From Selaginella moellendorffii (lineage: Eukaryota; Streptophyta; Lycopodiopsida; Selaginellales; Selaginellaceae): a stretch of 64,000 bases of DNA. The stretch lies in the NCBI RefSeq assembly GCF_000143415.4, contig NW_003314267.1:62001-126000 (forward strand). The letters are read 5' to 3'. The translations under genes and the position numbers were made by a program. Below are positions 1-10,131 of the stretch, in pieces (position 1 is the stretch's first letter; each line of letters begins with the position of its first letter). The notes under the pieces were generated by a model that made no database searches, had not been told where the DNA came from, and saw nothing but the letters and a program-made list of their open reading frames with translations.

Positions 1-395
1 GTACGGCAGCCGATTCATTGCCGCGGGGAGGAGGAAAAATCCTTTTTTTCTTTGCTGGGCATTACGGAGACATGGAAGCAACAGCTGGCGTGATTCTCTC
101 CAATGTTTAACGAGGAAAAGAAAAAAGAGTTCCAGAGATGGTCTTTTTTATTTACAAGAGGAAAATCTCTGCGTCGCAAAATCTTAGTTTGCGGCGGTGC
201 CATGATCAAAATGGTCCCTGTTTCCAATCAAAGAAAAGAAAAAAACGGAGAGAGAGAGAGAGAGATGGCCTTAGAGAGAAAGATGATCAAAATGGTCTTT
301 GTAGAAGAGAGATCAAGAGAGATTCAAAATGGAAGAGAGAGCCATCATCTTTGTAGAAAAAATGAGAGAGAGAGAGAGAGAGCAAAGAACTTTGT
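1..395. other. Intergenic 3' flank with GA microsatellites
   Basis: No convincing coding sequence. Purine-rich stretches with (GA)n runs at about 248-265 and 363-382 lie just downstream of the subtilase stop codon and probably belong to its 3' untranslated or flanking region. Short open frames here are low-complexity Arg/Glu/Lys translations of the GA tracts. Confidence 0.6.
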
Positions 396-3300
396 TTACC
401 CGCTCATAGAGTTCGCCGAGACAACGAGGGGAACGCGTACGGAATGACCCTTGTCGCCGTCCCAGATCATATACCCGAAGGTGAACTGCTGGTTGGTCTG
501 CGTCGCGGTGAGCGTCACGTTGATGACCACTGGCTTGCCGGTCCTGGCCTTGAAAACCCGTGGCTTCACCGACACGTCCACCCCCGCTGGATGCCTCACC
601 GTGACGTTGTAAGTTTCCTCGCCGCCCAAGTTTACCACGGTTCGCTGCACCACCCGGCTGCCTATCAAGTTCGCCACCGTGATGTACGGCATGTTGAGGT
701 CCGAGGGGTTCTTGTTTTCAGGCCCGCAATGAGCCCCCGTCGAGTACTCCACCGAGTTTTGGTCGGCCCCCGGGATCTCGCACAGGAAGTCCACGTAGTC
801 CTGGAATCCTGGAAACGAGGAAGACGAGCGTTACAAGTTTGTGAAAGCTCTGGATCGAGAAAACGAGAAAAACCAAGCTTACCAACGTCGAAGACAAGGC
901 CTGGATCGAGCGCTGCGGTGGCGTTGATAGCACCACTGCCAATGTCGAAGGGGCAGGCCCGGCCGATCGCCTGGGACGAGTTGGAGTACGGCTGCTCGGC
1001 TCGCGTCCAGCGGTCGCGGTTGTCGAAGTTGTCCGCGGTGGTCATGATCGCCGAGCGGATGGTTGAGGCGCGCCACCTCGGGTACTTTTGGATCAAGAGC
1101 GCGGCGATTCCAGCGACGTGTGGAGTGGCCATGCTCGTCCCGGAAAGCATGGCAAAGTTGCGACCTGGTATATAGAGTTCGTAAGAAAAAGAACGAGAAG
1201 CTAAAGTTACAGGCTTGCCTGTGAAAGAGTTTGCGTCGGTTCCTTTGGGTGTCCATGCACCCCATATCTGGTTTCCAGGTGCGAGGACGTCTGGTTTCAT
1301 CACGTCTGCTACCAGGGACGTAACCGTGTCAGCGTAGACCGGGCCTCTGGAAGAATACGAGGCCACTCTCGGTGCTTCCAATGGATATAAGGGGTGTCTC
1401 GAGTCCTCGATCCTGGCTTGTGCATCGAACCTCAACACTTGGCCCTTGCTGTCTTTCACAGTCTTCTCGTTGTAGTGTTGTAGTATGAGCTGCCAGAGCG
1501 AAAAAGGAACAAGTTAAGAAGCTTAGAAACAAAACAGCTTACGGCTGACGCGTTTGGATCCACCACAAAGCTCGCGGGTATCGTGAAAGGAATTGGATCA
1601 AAGACCGTGTCTTTGGTTGGCGTTTTCTCGGCAGATGTTGGGAAGACAATGAGGAGGCCAGCAGCTCCCGTGGCAATGGCAGTTGCGAGAGCGCCTTCGA
1701 TTTGTGTGACTGCACCACCAGAAAAGTAGTCGACAAAGTTGCAAATGAGAATCTTCCCGCTGACGAGAGTCTTGTTGAAAGGCGAGGGGTCGGAGCAGTA
1801 AGAGTAAAACTCCTGGTCGAAGGAAGTCACGCCGGCGATGTACGCATCCTGGGAATAAATCAAAGGATACAACTTGCGAGCGCTGGTTCCAGCTACAGAG
1901 CAAATGGTTCCCAAGGTTAGCGATGGCCTTCTACGAGAGTATTTCACACGCTTACCTGTTAGACCAGTTCCATACACCCATTGCCCGTTGCCGAGAATTA
2001 TCGGAGTCGAGTACGTTCGATCTGTCATACCAGCTGCGACCGACAACACCCACGGCCCGAAAGAGTTCATGCTGAAGGCGGCAGGACCGTTGTTCCCAGC
2101 AGCATGAACGATGAAAACGTTCGCCTTGAACGCGAGGAGCATCATAATGTCGAAGGAGTTGAGGAACGGAACACCGTAGGCTCCACTAGTGGCACCGAGA
2201 GAGATACTCAGCACATGAACCCCATCTTGAACGGCCTGTGTTCCAACTCACGGAATGAATCAAAGAAGAAAATAGCGCAAGGCAAACCTGATCAATCCCC
2301 GCAAGAACATCAGACAAGTAGCCACCATCTCTGTAAATGACTTTGTACACCGCAATCCTGAGAGAGCTAAGTTAATGGACGGTTTACTACAAGAACATGA
2401 GCTCACCGTGCGCGAGGAGCCATTCCGCTTGCTCTCCCATAGATATACTTGTCCACACTCACGTAAACACCATTGTTGCCGGCACAAACAGAGCTGGTAT
2501 GGCTGTAGATACAAAGCATCTGCTTTACCACTAAAGAGAAGAAGAGAAAACGCTAAGCTTACCTCCCGTGACCATCACCATCGAGCGGGGAATCGTAGTC
2601 ATTGCTCGCATTGAACGCGTTCGCAGCTACAATGCCTTTGGAGAAGTGACGAGCGCCAATGATCTTCCCGTTGCAGGAACCTTTGGGAAATGTCGGGGAC
2701 GCAGCGCACACCTTCTCCCAGTGTCGATTGAACGAGTAAGGCCTTGAGGTGGTGTTTGCAAAGCTGGGATGGCGTGGATCGATCCCAGTATCCAGAACTC
2801 CAATGACGATATCTTCCCCGGCCTTTGCAAATGTCCCGACGTTCTTCCAAGCTCTTGGATCCAGGCCCAAGAAAAACGGTGTGTAAGTCGTTGTCTTTCG
2901 GAAATGCACCTCGTGTTCCAGCGATAGAACATCCGGATGCGCTCTGATAGAATCAACCTGACCGTAGCACGGTTAAGTACCGAAACAAGTAGAACTTTAT
3001 AAGGAAACGACTTACATGAACTTCATCCCTGAGCTTCACAGCGAAACCATTCATAAGGTACGTATAGCTGTACAGCTTCTCGTAGCTCCCTTCTTCGAGC
3101 AAGCTTTCCAGAAACGCATCGTGGTTCCGTCTCAAGCTTGCCGTATGCATCTCCACGAAATCTCTGGAAAAACAAAAAGAAAACGAAAAAAACAAGACGA
3201 AATTACGAGTTGAAACAATGAAGACAATATGCTACCTCGTTTCATGATCATCTTCCTCATTAATAGCATAAACAGGCTTGTCGATCATAGCGGCAATCGG

Positions 3301-3414
3301 ATGTCCTTTCATCCTGACGATGTATACCGGTCCAGCATCAACATCATCATCGGCAGAGACAAGCACGGCCACCATCGCCAGCGCTAACACCAGTCTCCCG
3401 ATGAGAAAGTCCAT
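396..3414 (-). CDS. Subtilisin-like serine protease (plant subtilase, S8), 10 exons
   Basis: Secreted subtilase, predicted 827 aa. Exons read by hand: 3414-3236, 3163-3016, 2957-2563, 2502-2407, 2357-2288, 2235-1956, 1892-1543, 1489-1219, 1164-883, 808-396. They sum to 2484 nt with consistent phases. The N-terminus is a signal peptide (hydrophobic core LVLALAMVAVLV), followed by an I9-type propeptide (VYIVRMKGHP...YLMNGFAVKL). All catalytic parts are present: Asp near 165 (VLDTGIDP), His near 242 (GHGSHTSS), oxyanion Asn near 344 (HAAGNNGP) and Ser near 607 (SGTSMATPHVAG). A PA-like insert lies between Asn and Ser and a fibronectin-III-like domain is C-terminal. The arrangement resembles the SBT2 group. 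The intron at 1165-1218 has a GC donor and is 54 bp, so its retention keeps frame. Expected role is cell-wall or apoplastic proteolysis; the substrate is unknown. Confidence 0.93.
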
Positions 3415-3913
3415 TGTTGCACTTCACCACCGGAGAACTTTAGCACTGTTTAAGTAGCGAGGACGAGCAGCAGCAGTCCCATGAAAGGATCCGATTGAAG
3501 TAAAATAGCTGCTGTGGATCCTCTAGGCACAGTGGTACCTCCAAAAAAAAACACAAAAAATTAAAAAAACGGAAGCTAGCCAAGAAAAACTTCCCGGAGA
3601 TGATATGTTCTTGCTAAGTGAAAAAACCGGCCCACTTTGGGATACGATTTTCCCCACTTGAAGCACCGGCAGTTACGCAGTAGCTGTTACGTACAGTCTC
3701 GAGAATATACCAGAAGGAAAAAAAACGAGATCCATTGCACCGCTAGTGAAAAAGGAAATGTTTCTTACAGGGAATGGTTCTTACATATGAACACTGTGAA
3801 CACTGTGCTCAGATCATCCAACCTGGTGAAATTGCAGAGCTCTAAATATCGAAACCAACGAGAGAATGGGAGGAGGAGGAAAGGCTGAACCCGTGATGAC
3901 GGTGACGGTGGTA
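3415..3913. other. Intergenic, upstream of subtilase
   Basis: About 500 bp between the subtilase start and the reticulon-like stop. It should contain the subtilase promoter and the reticulon 3' UTR. Short A-rich tracts are present near 3540-3570 and 3719-3727. No gene or clear regulatory motif recognised. Confidence 0.5.
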
Positions 3914-4834
3914 CTACTCGGACTTCTTCTCTTTCGCCGCTCTCGGGATCTTCTTCACCACCATTTCGTCTACTTTGCTGTACTGCTTCTTTCCCTCGCT
4001 CACGGCCACCTTCATGTAGTGCTCGATCTTGTCCTCGTACTTGTCATACACGAACGGAACAATATGCGCAACGATCACACCTGAGAAACCGAGAGGCATT
4101 TAAGGCGGCTGCTCAAACAGAAGTTCCTCGTGACACGTACCGATATAAAGAAGCGTCAGGAGACTAGTCCACGAGCCAACGGTGGAAAGTAGCCAAAGAC
4201 CGGCAGCAGCCTAAACAAAAGGACTGATGCTAAGAAGTCGCAAAGAAAAGAGAGAAAAAAAAAAAAAAACTCCACCTTGAGAAAGAGCACGTAATTTCTC
4301 TCGAGGACGATTGAACGAAAAGCTCCCACAGCGTTATTGAACTGTAATTGCACCGTGTGTGCAACATCCTGGACAGTTTTCTCCGAGAGCTGTAACTCAG
4401 GAATACGAGGGGGAGGTCTGCAAAATAGAAAAGAAAACATGAAACCATTGAAGAAAGGAACTACGCTGCGAGTTACCTGTTCGTGAAGCTGGCCCCAAGG
4501 GACCAAACAAAAAGGACGATGGTAATCAGCAGAAAGCTGTTGCAAAACACCGAGAGCACAGTGTAGCCACACCACTCAAACAGGACGTAGATGAGCGTGG
4601 CAATCCCCAAAACCGACGCGGAGAGGTGCTTCTTCCTCCATAGCAAAACATCGCCCACTGCAAAGGAAAAGGAGAATTTTTTAAGGGAAGGAGCCCCAAA
4701 CATGCACAGAACTCACATAATCCGCCGCCAAGAAGCTCGTGAACGCTCTTTTCCCTGGCAAAGAGCCGACGCGACGACGAATCCGCCGATGTCGATGCCG
4801 GCAGCTGGATAGTATCGTCCGACGCTGGCGCCAT
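3914..4834 (-). CDS. Reticulon-like protein, 5 exons
   Basis: Predicted 225 aa endoplasmic-reticulum membrane-shaping protein. Exons: 4834-4717, 4657-4477, 4417-4276, 4210-4141, 4080-3914 (678 nt, phases agree). The order is typical of plant RTNLB proteins: a short polar N-terminus, a domain entry (KSVHELLGGG...DVLLWRKKHLSAS), a first long hydrophobic hairpin (VLGIATLIYVLFEWCGYTVL then FLLITIVLFVWSL), a polar loop with PELQLSEKTV, and a second hairpin (GLWLLSTVGSW...LLYIGVIVAHIVPFVYDKYEDKI). The tail ends in a basic KKIPRAAKEKKSE. The conserved VPF-Y-KYEDKI segment closing the reticulon homology domain is the best family marker. Long hairpins are thought to insert as wedges and curve ER tubules. 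The first ATG in the frame was chosen; a longer overlapping frame upstream is out of register with the domain. Confidence 0.9.
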
Positions 4835-5511
4835 ACCTCCAAAACCCTACACCGAGCAAAGATCGCGCGTCACGGCAAGATCGAGAGATCGGGGAAGCAA
4901 GAAAAGGAGCGGCGCTACATTCGCAGCGCGGAGGCCTAGGACTCACCAGACGAAGATTTCCTCGCGCGCGGCGCCTCCGATCTTCGGGCAAAAACCCTTG
5001 CGCCAAAGACTCGCCTCTCGCAACGCAGGGGTTCTGGGACGTTCACACCTACACACCAAAGATCCCGGCCGTCCGTTTTGATCTAGAGGGCATGGCAGCC
5101 ATCGCATCTGTCCACGTAGGCTTCACACCGTCGCCACCGTCGGATTCCCCCCACCGGAATATCCCAGAATCTTTTTTAAAATAAGCCGCTAGATTCAATC
5201 GCGCGCCTAGCTGTCGGTGGCACCTGAGATGCTTCCACGCTGCGGGCCTCGCGATCCAAAACATCGTCTACAAACCAAGGGAGGAATATTCATCGCTTGT
5301 GCATGTGGGGGAGGGAATCGAACCCGCGTGTTGAATCTCTTCGTTGGCACGTCCCATTGACTCCTAAGGCAAACAAAGACAAAGCTTGTGAAAAGATTTA
5401 CACATGGCGCACATACACAAAGAATAGTATTTTAACAGAATCAAATCCTTTTAGTTGCCCCAAAGGATGTAATATATCAATCACATGATCATTGATTTTT
5501 GTTTCCAAATG
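4835..5511. other. Intergenic between reticulon and PPR genes
   Basis: GC-rich just upstream of the reticulon start, then AT-richer toward the PPR 3' end. A tRNA B-box-like sequence on the minus strand occurs near 5310-5325 (see findings). No supported gene. Confidence 0.45.
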
Positions 5512-7791
5512 CTAACAATCTTTGCCTGACAATACGATTGGATTGTTTGTATTTATAACATTCTGTTGATACATGTTTGCCAAGAGCATATACCCTGCCG
5601 TGTCTTTGGGATCTAGATCGAACACGAAGCTTGCGGCTCGAGCGCCATCTCTGACCCGGTTGTGGCTTCGAGAAGCTCCGAGCAAGCATCTCCACTCGAG
5701 GGCATCCGGCACAAACGGCATGTTTAGAAGGAGTTCCTCGGCTTTCAGCAGATGCCCCGACCGGGCAAATACGTCAACCATGCAGCAAAAGTGTTGCTTT
5801 GAGGGTTTGATTCCAAAGTCGGTCGCCATGGACACAAACAGTTCCCTGCCCTTGGAAACATTGCCAATGTAGCTACAAGAAATGAGAGCTAAGGCAAATG
5901 AAGCTCCGTCGCAAGAATCAAGAAGCTTCATCCTAGTGAAGAGATCAAAGGCCTCTACATGCTGTGTTCCACTCTGAGCATAAACTGAAAGGATGGTGTT
6001 CCAAGTGATGGTATCTCTCTCCCCTATCTGATCAAACGTCTTCCTTGCTGCCAGGATATGACCTGATAGGGTATATGTCAATAGCATTGTGTTCCAAGAC
6101 ACAATGCTCCTCTGTGGCAGGACGTCAAAGAAATGCTTAACCTCTTCCAGATACCCGTTTTGCGCATAAGCCACCAACATTGCATTCCAAGATATCAAAT
6201 TTTGGCAAGGCATGTCATCAAAAATTCCTTTGGCAAGCTCAAGCTTACCGTTCTGGCCATAGGCATCCAGCATCGCGGTCCACAACACCACATCCTTCTC
6301 AGGCATTTGATCAAACAAAGCTTTAGCATCTTCTAGATGCCCAGTTTGGGCATAAGCAGGGAGAATAGATGTGAGCGATACCAAGTCTTTCTGTGGCATA
6401 ATTTGAAAAATATGTTTGGCCTCTTCAACATGCCCGTTCTGTGCGTAGACCGAAAGAAGTGCATTCCAGGATACAAGGTTTCTTTTTGGCATTGTATTAA
6501 ACAGGTGTTTGGATTCCTCAATATGACCCGCTTGGGCATAAGACACCAGCAGTATATTCCAGGACACCACGTCCCTCTTTGGCATCTCTCTAAAGAGCGC
6601 CTGCGCATCTTCCAGATGCCCGTTTTGAGAATATGCCGAGAGCATTACGTTCCAGGACACCAGATCCTTGTGTACCATTTCCCCAAAAATTTGCTTGGCA
6701 AACCCAAGATGCCCATTTTGGGCATATCCTGATAACACAGAGTTGCAAGTCACTAGATTCCTTTCAGGCATGGCATCGAAGACTCCTATCGCTTCCTCAA
6801 GGCGAGCATTTTCAAAATACAAAGCAAGTATCACGTTGAAGGACACCACATCTCTTTGCGGCATTTGATCAAACAGTCTCTTTGCCTGATCTGCATGAGT
6901 ATAGGAAGAAATCATAATATTCCAGGAGATTATATTCCACTGGGGCATGCGATCAAAGCAATCCTTTGCTTTCCTGGTACTCCCGCTATAGGCATACCCT
7001 GTAAGCATTGCGTTCCAAGAGCCCAGGTCCTGGCGTGGCATCTCCTCGAACATAGTCTCTGCAGTCTCCATTTGCCCTGCTTGGGCATACGCAGTTAGCA
7101 TGACATTCCACGTCGCAAGATCCCTCTCGGGCATGCAATCAAACACCAATTTACCCTCTTCAAAACTCCCACACTGCGTAAATGCGGCCACCATGGCGTT
7201 CCACGACACAATATCTCTCTGGGGCATGTCATTGAACATTCTTCTTGATTCTTTCAGGTGCCCGCATTGGGCATTTGCTGTGACCATGGAAGTCCATGAA
7301 ATCAGGTTTGGCTCTGGAATACTTTCAAAGAGTTTTACCGTTTGATCCAGATCTCTGATAGTGACAAACGCGTTTAACATTGTGTTCCATGATACCAAAT
7401 CCCTCCCGGGCATTTGATCGAAGAGATTCTCTGCGTCCTCGAAGTGCCCGGTTTGGGCATATGCCGCGAGTAGTGCGTTCCAGCACACTAGGTTTCGATC
7501 TCTCTCAGGCATCTCATCAAAAACACGCCTAGCCTCGCGCAGCAAGGAATTCCTGGCGTAGGCATTCATCATCAGCGACCACGAGAAGGAATTCCTGCTC
7601 GATCCCATCGCATCGAAGATGTCGCGCGCGCTTTCGGAGCTGCCCAATCTCCCATACATCTCGATGAGATTGTTGCAGAGAAAGGCGTCGCTGGTGGGCA
7701 GAGGGAGGATGCGATGGTGGATTTCTAGCGCTGCGGACAGAGACCGGCAAGATTGGATGGATTTAAGCAAATCGGTTCTATTGTGTCGCAT
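5512..7791 (-). CDS. PLS-class pentatricopeptide repeat protein (single exon)
   Basis: 759 aa, uninterrupted. After a short N-terminal leader the protein is an almost continuous run of about twenty short S-type repeats with the signature MPxRDxVSWNxMLxAYAQ-GHLEEA, roughly 31 aa each. The C-terminus resembles an E1 region (KPSKQHFCCMVDVFARSGHL..AEELLLNMPFVPDALEWRCLLGA). There is no DYW deaminase domain; the last 15 residues look non-family. PPR proteins of this type bind organelle RNA one base per repeat and act in C-to-U editing or processing, usually with a separate deaminase. The leader is not strongly transit-peptide-like by eye, so organelle targeting is inferred from family. Its start codon lies only 40 bp from the start codon of the divergent gene at 7832, so promoter or 5' leaders must be shared. 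Confidence 0.93.
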   Translation of the reverse strand: MRHNRTDLLKSIQSCRSLSAALEIHHRILPLPTSDAFLCNNLIEMYGRLGSSESARDIFDAMGSSRNSFSWSLMMNAYARNSLLREARRVFDEMPERDRNLVCWNALLAAYAQTGHFEDAENLFDQMPGRDLVSWNTMLNAFVTIRDLDQTVKLFESIPEPNLISWTSMVTANAQCGHLKESRRMFNDMPQRDIVSWNAMVAAFTQCGSFEEGKLVFDCMPERDLATWNVMLTAYAQAGQMETAETMFEEMPRQDLGSWNAMLTGYAYSGSTRKAKDCFDRMPQWNIISWNIMISSYTHADQAKRLFDQMPQRDVVSFNVILALYFENARLEEAIGVFDAMPERNLVTCNSVLSGYAQNGHLGFAKQIFGEMVHKDLVSWNVMLSAYSQNGHLEDAQALFREMPKRDVVSWNILLVSYAQAGHIEESKHLFNTMPKRNLVSWNALLSVYAQNGHVEEAKHIFQIMPQKDLVSLTSILPAYAQTGHLEDAKALFDQMPEKDVVLWTAMLDAYGQNGKLELAKGIFDDMPCQNLISWNAMLVAYAQNGYLEEVKHFFDVLPQRSIVSWNTMLLTYTLSGHILAARKTFDQIGERDTITWNTILSVYAQSGTQHVEAFDLFTRMKLLDSCDGASFALALISCSYIGNVSKGRELFVSMATDFGIKPSKQHFCCMVDVFARSGHLLKAEELLLNMPFVPDALEWRCLLGASRSHNRVRDGARAASFVFDLDPKDTAGYMLLANMYQQNVINTNNPIVLSGKDC

Positions 7792-7831
7792 TTAGGGTCC
7801 TTCCAAGAACCCTAAATCTTCGAGGGGGAAA
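7792..7831. promoter_or_regulatory. 40-bp divergent inter-ATG region with inverted telo-box pair
   Basis: Only 40 bp separate the ATG of the minus-strand PPR gene and the ATG of the plus-strand gene. The interval holds TTTAGGGT next to the PPR start and AACCCTAAA at about 7808-7816, an inverted pair of telo-box motifs. Telo-boxes are common in 5' leaders of plant housekeeping genes. No TATA box is visible inside the interval. Confidence 0.6.
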
Positions 7832-8807
7832 ATGGCGGAAGGCGAGGATGACAGCGCGAGCTCCAGCAGCGGTCTCGGCCTCTCCTCGTCCGATTCAGAG
7901 AAGGAATCGAAGGCGCCGGTAGAGTCTCCAGCTCCAGCGGCGATTCCAAGTTAGTCGACATTTTGCTATTCTTTGCCTTGTTTGGTAGTCGCGATGAACT
8001 TCGCGAAATGCACGAAAGCAGCTAGATAGTTCTGCATTCATTCCCTCTTCTTTCTTTTTTCTTGGAAACATAAGCTCCAGCGGCGATTCCACGTAAGTGT
8101 CATGGGTTTAGACATTGTCGACAATTCTTGGTTGCCAGGGCAGCTAGATAGTTCCTCATTCCCGATTCGAAGTGTCATGAGTTTAGACTTAGCCTAATTC
8201 TTTGCCTGTTTGCTAGTCGCGATGAACTGTCTCACGACGCTAAATTTTTCATGTTCCAGAGAGAAAAAAGGCTTCAAAGAAAGGAGACTTGAGCTTCGCG
8301 GACTTGGCAAAACACGGGTACTCCAGTGGGCCATCAGTTTTAAATGTTCCAGCTCCGAATCGCAATGCCAACTTTGAGAGCAATTGGTCGTGGTCTGGTG
8401 GGATGCGAAAGACCGACGAAGAGAGGCAAGCCGAAGAGGCCGAAAATATTGATGAGCGGGAGCGAACTCGAGAGATTGTCAACACTGGCGCCGAAAAGGT
8501 TCGTTTCTCTTTCCATTGTCTCTTTGAAGTGAAGTTTTCTTTCTTTTTCTTGGTCAACTTTTTTCCATTTTCTCACGCTTGATACGATACCTTCGTTTTG
8601 TTTGCGCAGTTCGCTGAAAATACTTTCAACGAGTACCAATTCGCAAAGAAGCAACGCCGGGACGCTGCAGCGGAGCAACGGGCTCAAACTTTCTCCAAGA
8701 AAGAAAAACGAAAGAGAGACCTCGGTCAGGCGAGCAGGGGGAAGAGCTACGTTGAGGAAGAGAAACGCTTGCTGCGGGACCGTGGCGTTTACTCTGGATT
8801 CGACTAA
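7832..8807 (+). CDS. Conserved small charged protein of unknown function, 3 exons
   Basis: Predicted 184 aa. Exons 7832-7949, 8260-8498, 8610-8807 (555 nt). The N-terminus is Ser/Glu-rich, followed by Lys-rich RKKASKKG, then SFADLAKHGYSSGPSVLNVP, a SWSGGM segment, an acidic-basic helical region (RQAEEAENIDERERTREIV), and a C-terminus KEKRKRDLGQASRGKSYVEEE ending GVYSGFD. I recognise the C-terminal pattern as conserved among plant hypothetical proteins but cannot name a function; the charge suggests a nuclear or RNA-associated factor (inference). Intron 1 is unusually long (310 bp) and carries a duplicated copy of the end of exon 1, including a strong donor site (see findings). Sequence to about 9080 is probably 3' UTR. 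Confidence 0.82.
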
Positions 8808-10131
8808 AGGCCGTTTGGAAAGAGATCATCCTCACCATCAGAAAAAACCAATCGGCAAGAGAGTCAACCACAGGTGGGTGTCACGCATTTAAACTCTTTC
8901 GTCTGTTTGCTTCGAGATAGAAATATCTCATTGCGATTTGGCATTTGTTTACTAAGAGGATGACTGTTTTGTGTGAGTTCAGGCTCTCCGATGATTGGTT
9001 TGACATACCTTTAGTCGCAAAACTGTAATGTTAATCTCTAAACACGAAGGATTCGTGCATGTAAGTGTCTAGATCTTAAACTAATCAAGTTTGTTTTTGT
9101 TTCTTTCCTCGTCTCTCTCTCTCGCTTTCTGCGATCCAGGTAATCCACTCGTCTTGTCGCTCTGGTTCTAGCTCAAATCTATCTTTTTTCGAACGTGACT
9201 TTGGGAAACATCGAAGAGTCGACCTTTGCAAGTTGCTGGCAAGTAGATTTGATCTGATCCCGAGTTTCTTTTGTTGGTTTTTTATTTTCAGGTAAGCTCG
9301 GCTCCTCCTCTTTTTGTCAACGTCCTGCCTTTCAAACCAGGTGGGCCATTTGGATGTTTCGGTGCTGTTAAGTTGTAACTTGGACTTGCAGCAAAACCAA
9401 AGAAGCAAAGGATAAAATTATTGTGGCAGGAACACAGGCACGCTCGCGTTGACAAGCAACCGATTGGAGAGCGAGAGTGAGGTACAATCAAAAACTGTGG
9501 GTTTTCTTCTTTGAGTGTAGCTCACTTCACGTCTACAGTACGCGATATCAAACAGTGGAGCTCCACAAATGAGAACTCGCGCGAGCTTAAAAAACCCGGC
9601 TGCCAACCGAGATCTAGTCCTTAGTCTCTCGCTTCCTTGCGCGTCGCTCCACTGTTTCCAGCATTGGATCAAACAGTGGGATCGGAACAAAAGAGAGACG
9701 AAAAGAGGCAAAAGTTTGCGCGAAAGCATCCAGGCAGCACTTCTATTTTGACGATCTCCATCGCCGCGCCAAGGGGAAAACACCGAGTTTCTTCGTTTCC
9801 CATAGTTTGGACACGATGTTTGTGTGTGTTGGCGATCACCGTCCATCCGACGGGCAGGGGTCCTGCTGACGGGGATCGCGGGGGCCACGTGTCTGTCCAG
9901 CCGATAAGCGAGGGAGTGCTGACGTGTGTCTCCTTGTTTGACTGGCTCACAAAAGAAATTTATGCGTGTCGGTTTGTTTGAATTTCAAGATTGTAGGCTG
10001 CTGAGCGAGAGCCATCCACGCAGCGCGTAGATAGAGATCCATTCTAGCGCTAGGTATAAAGTCGCGAACAAGCGGTGCCCCAGGAGCTGGAGATCTAGCT
10101 AGCGGCGCAATTCTTTCTAGCGATTCTTTAG
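8808..10131. other. Intergenic / 5' region of RING-VWA gene
   Basis: About 1.3 kb without a supported gene. It holds the 3' UTR of the preceding gene, a CT-rich tract near 9110-9127, and the promoter of the next gene. A candidate TATA motif (GGTATAAAGTC) at about 10052-10062 lies about 75 bp upstream of the next ATG, with the site context CTAGCGCTA nearby. The 156-aa minus-strand frame at 9418-9888 has no recognisable domain and atypical composition. Confidence 0.55.

Noticed and set aside
444-1175. 243-codon plus-strand frame
   Set aside because: Antisense of the subtilase's catalytic exon; GC-rich shadow with no domain.
5049-5264. 71-codon minus-strand frame
   Set aside because: No conserved features and lies in the reticulon 5' flank.
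9418-9888. 156-codon minus-strand frame
   Set aside because: No domain, no splice partners, atypical composition.
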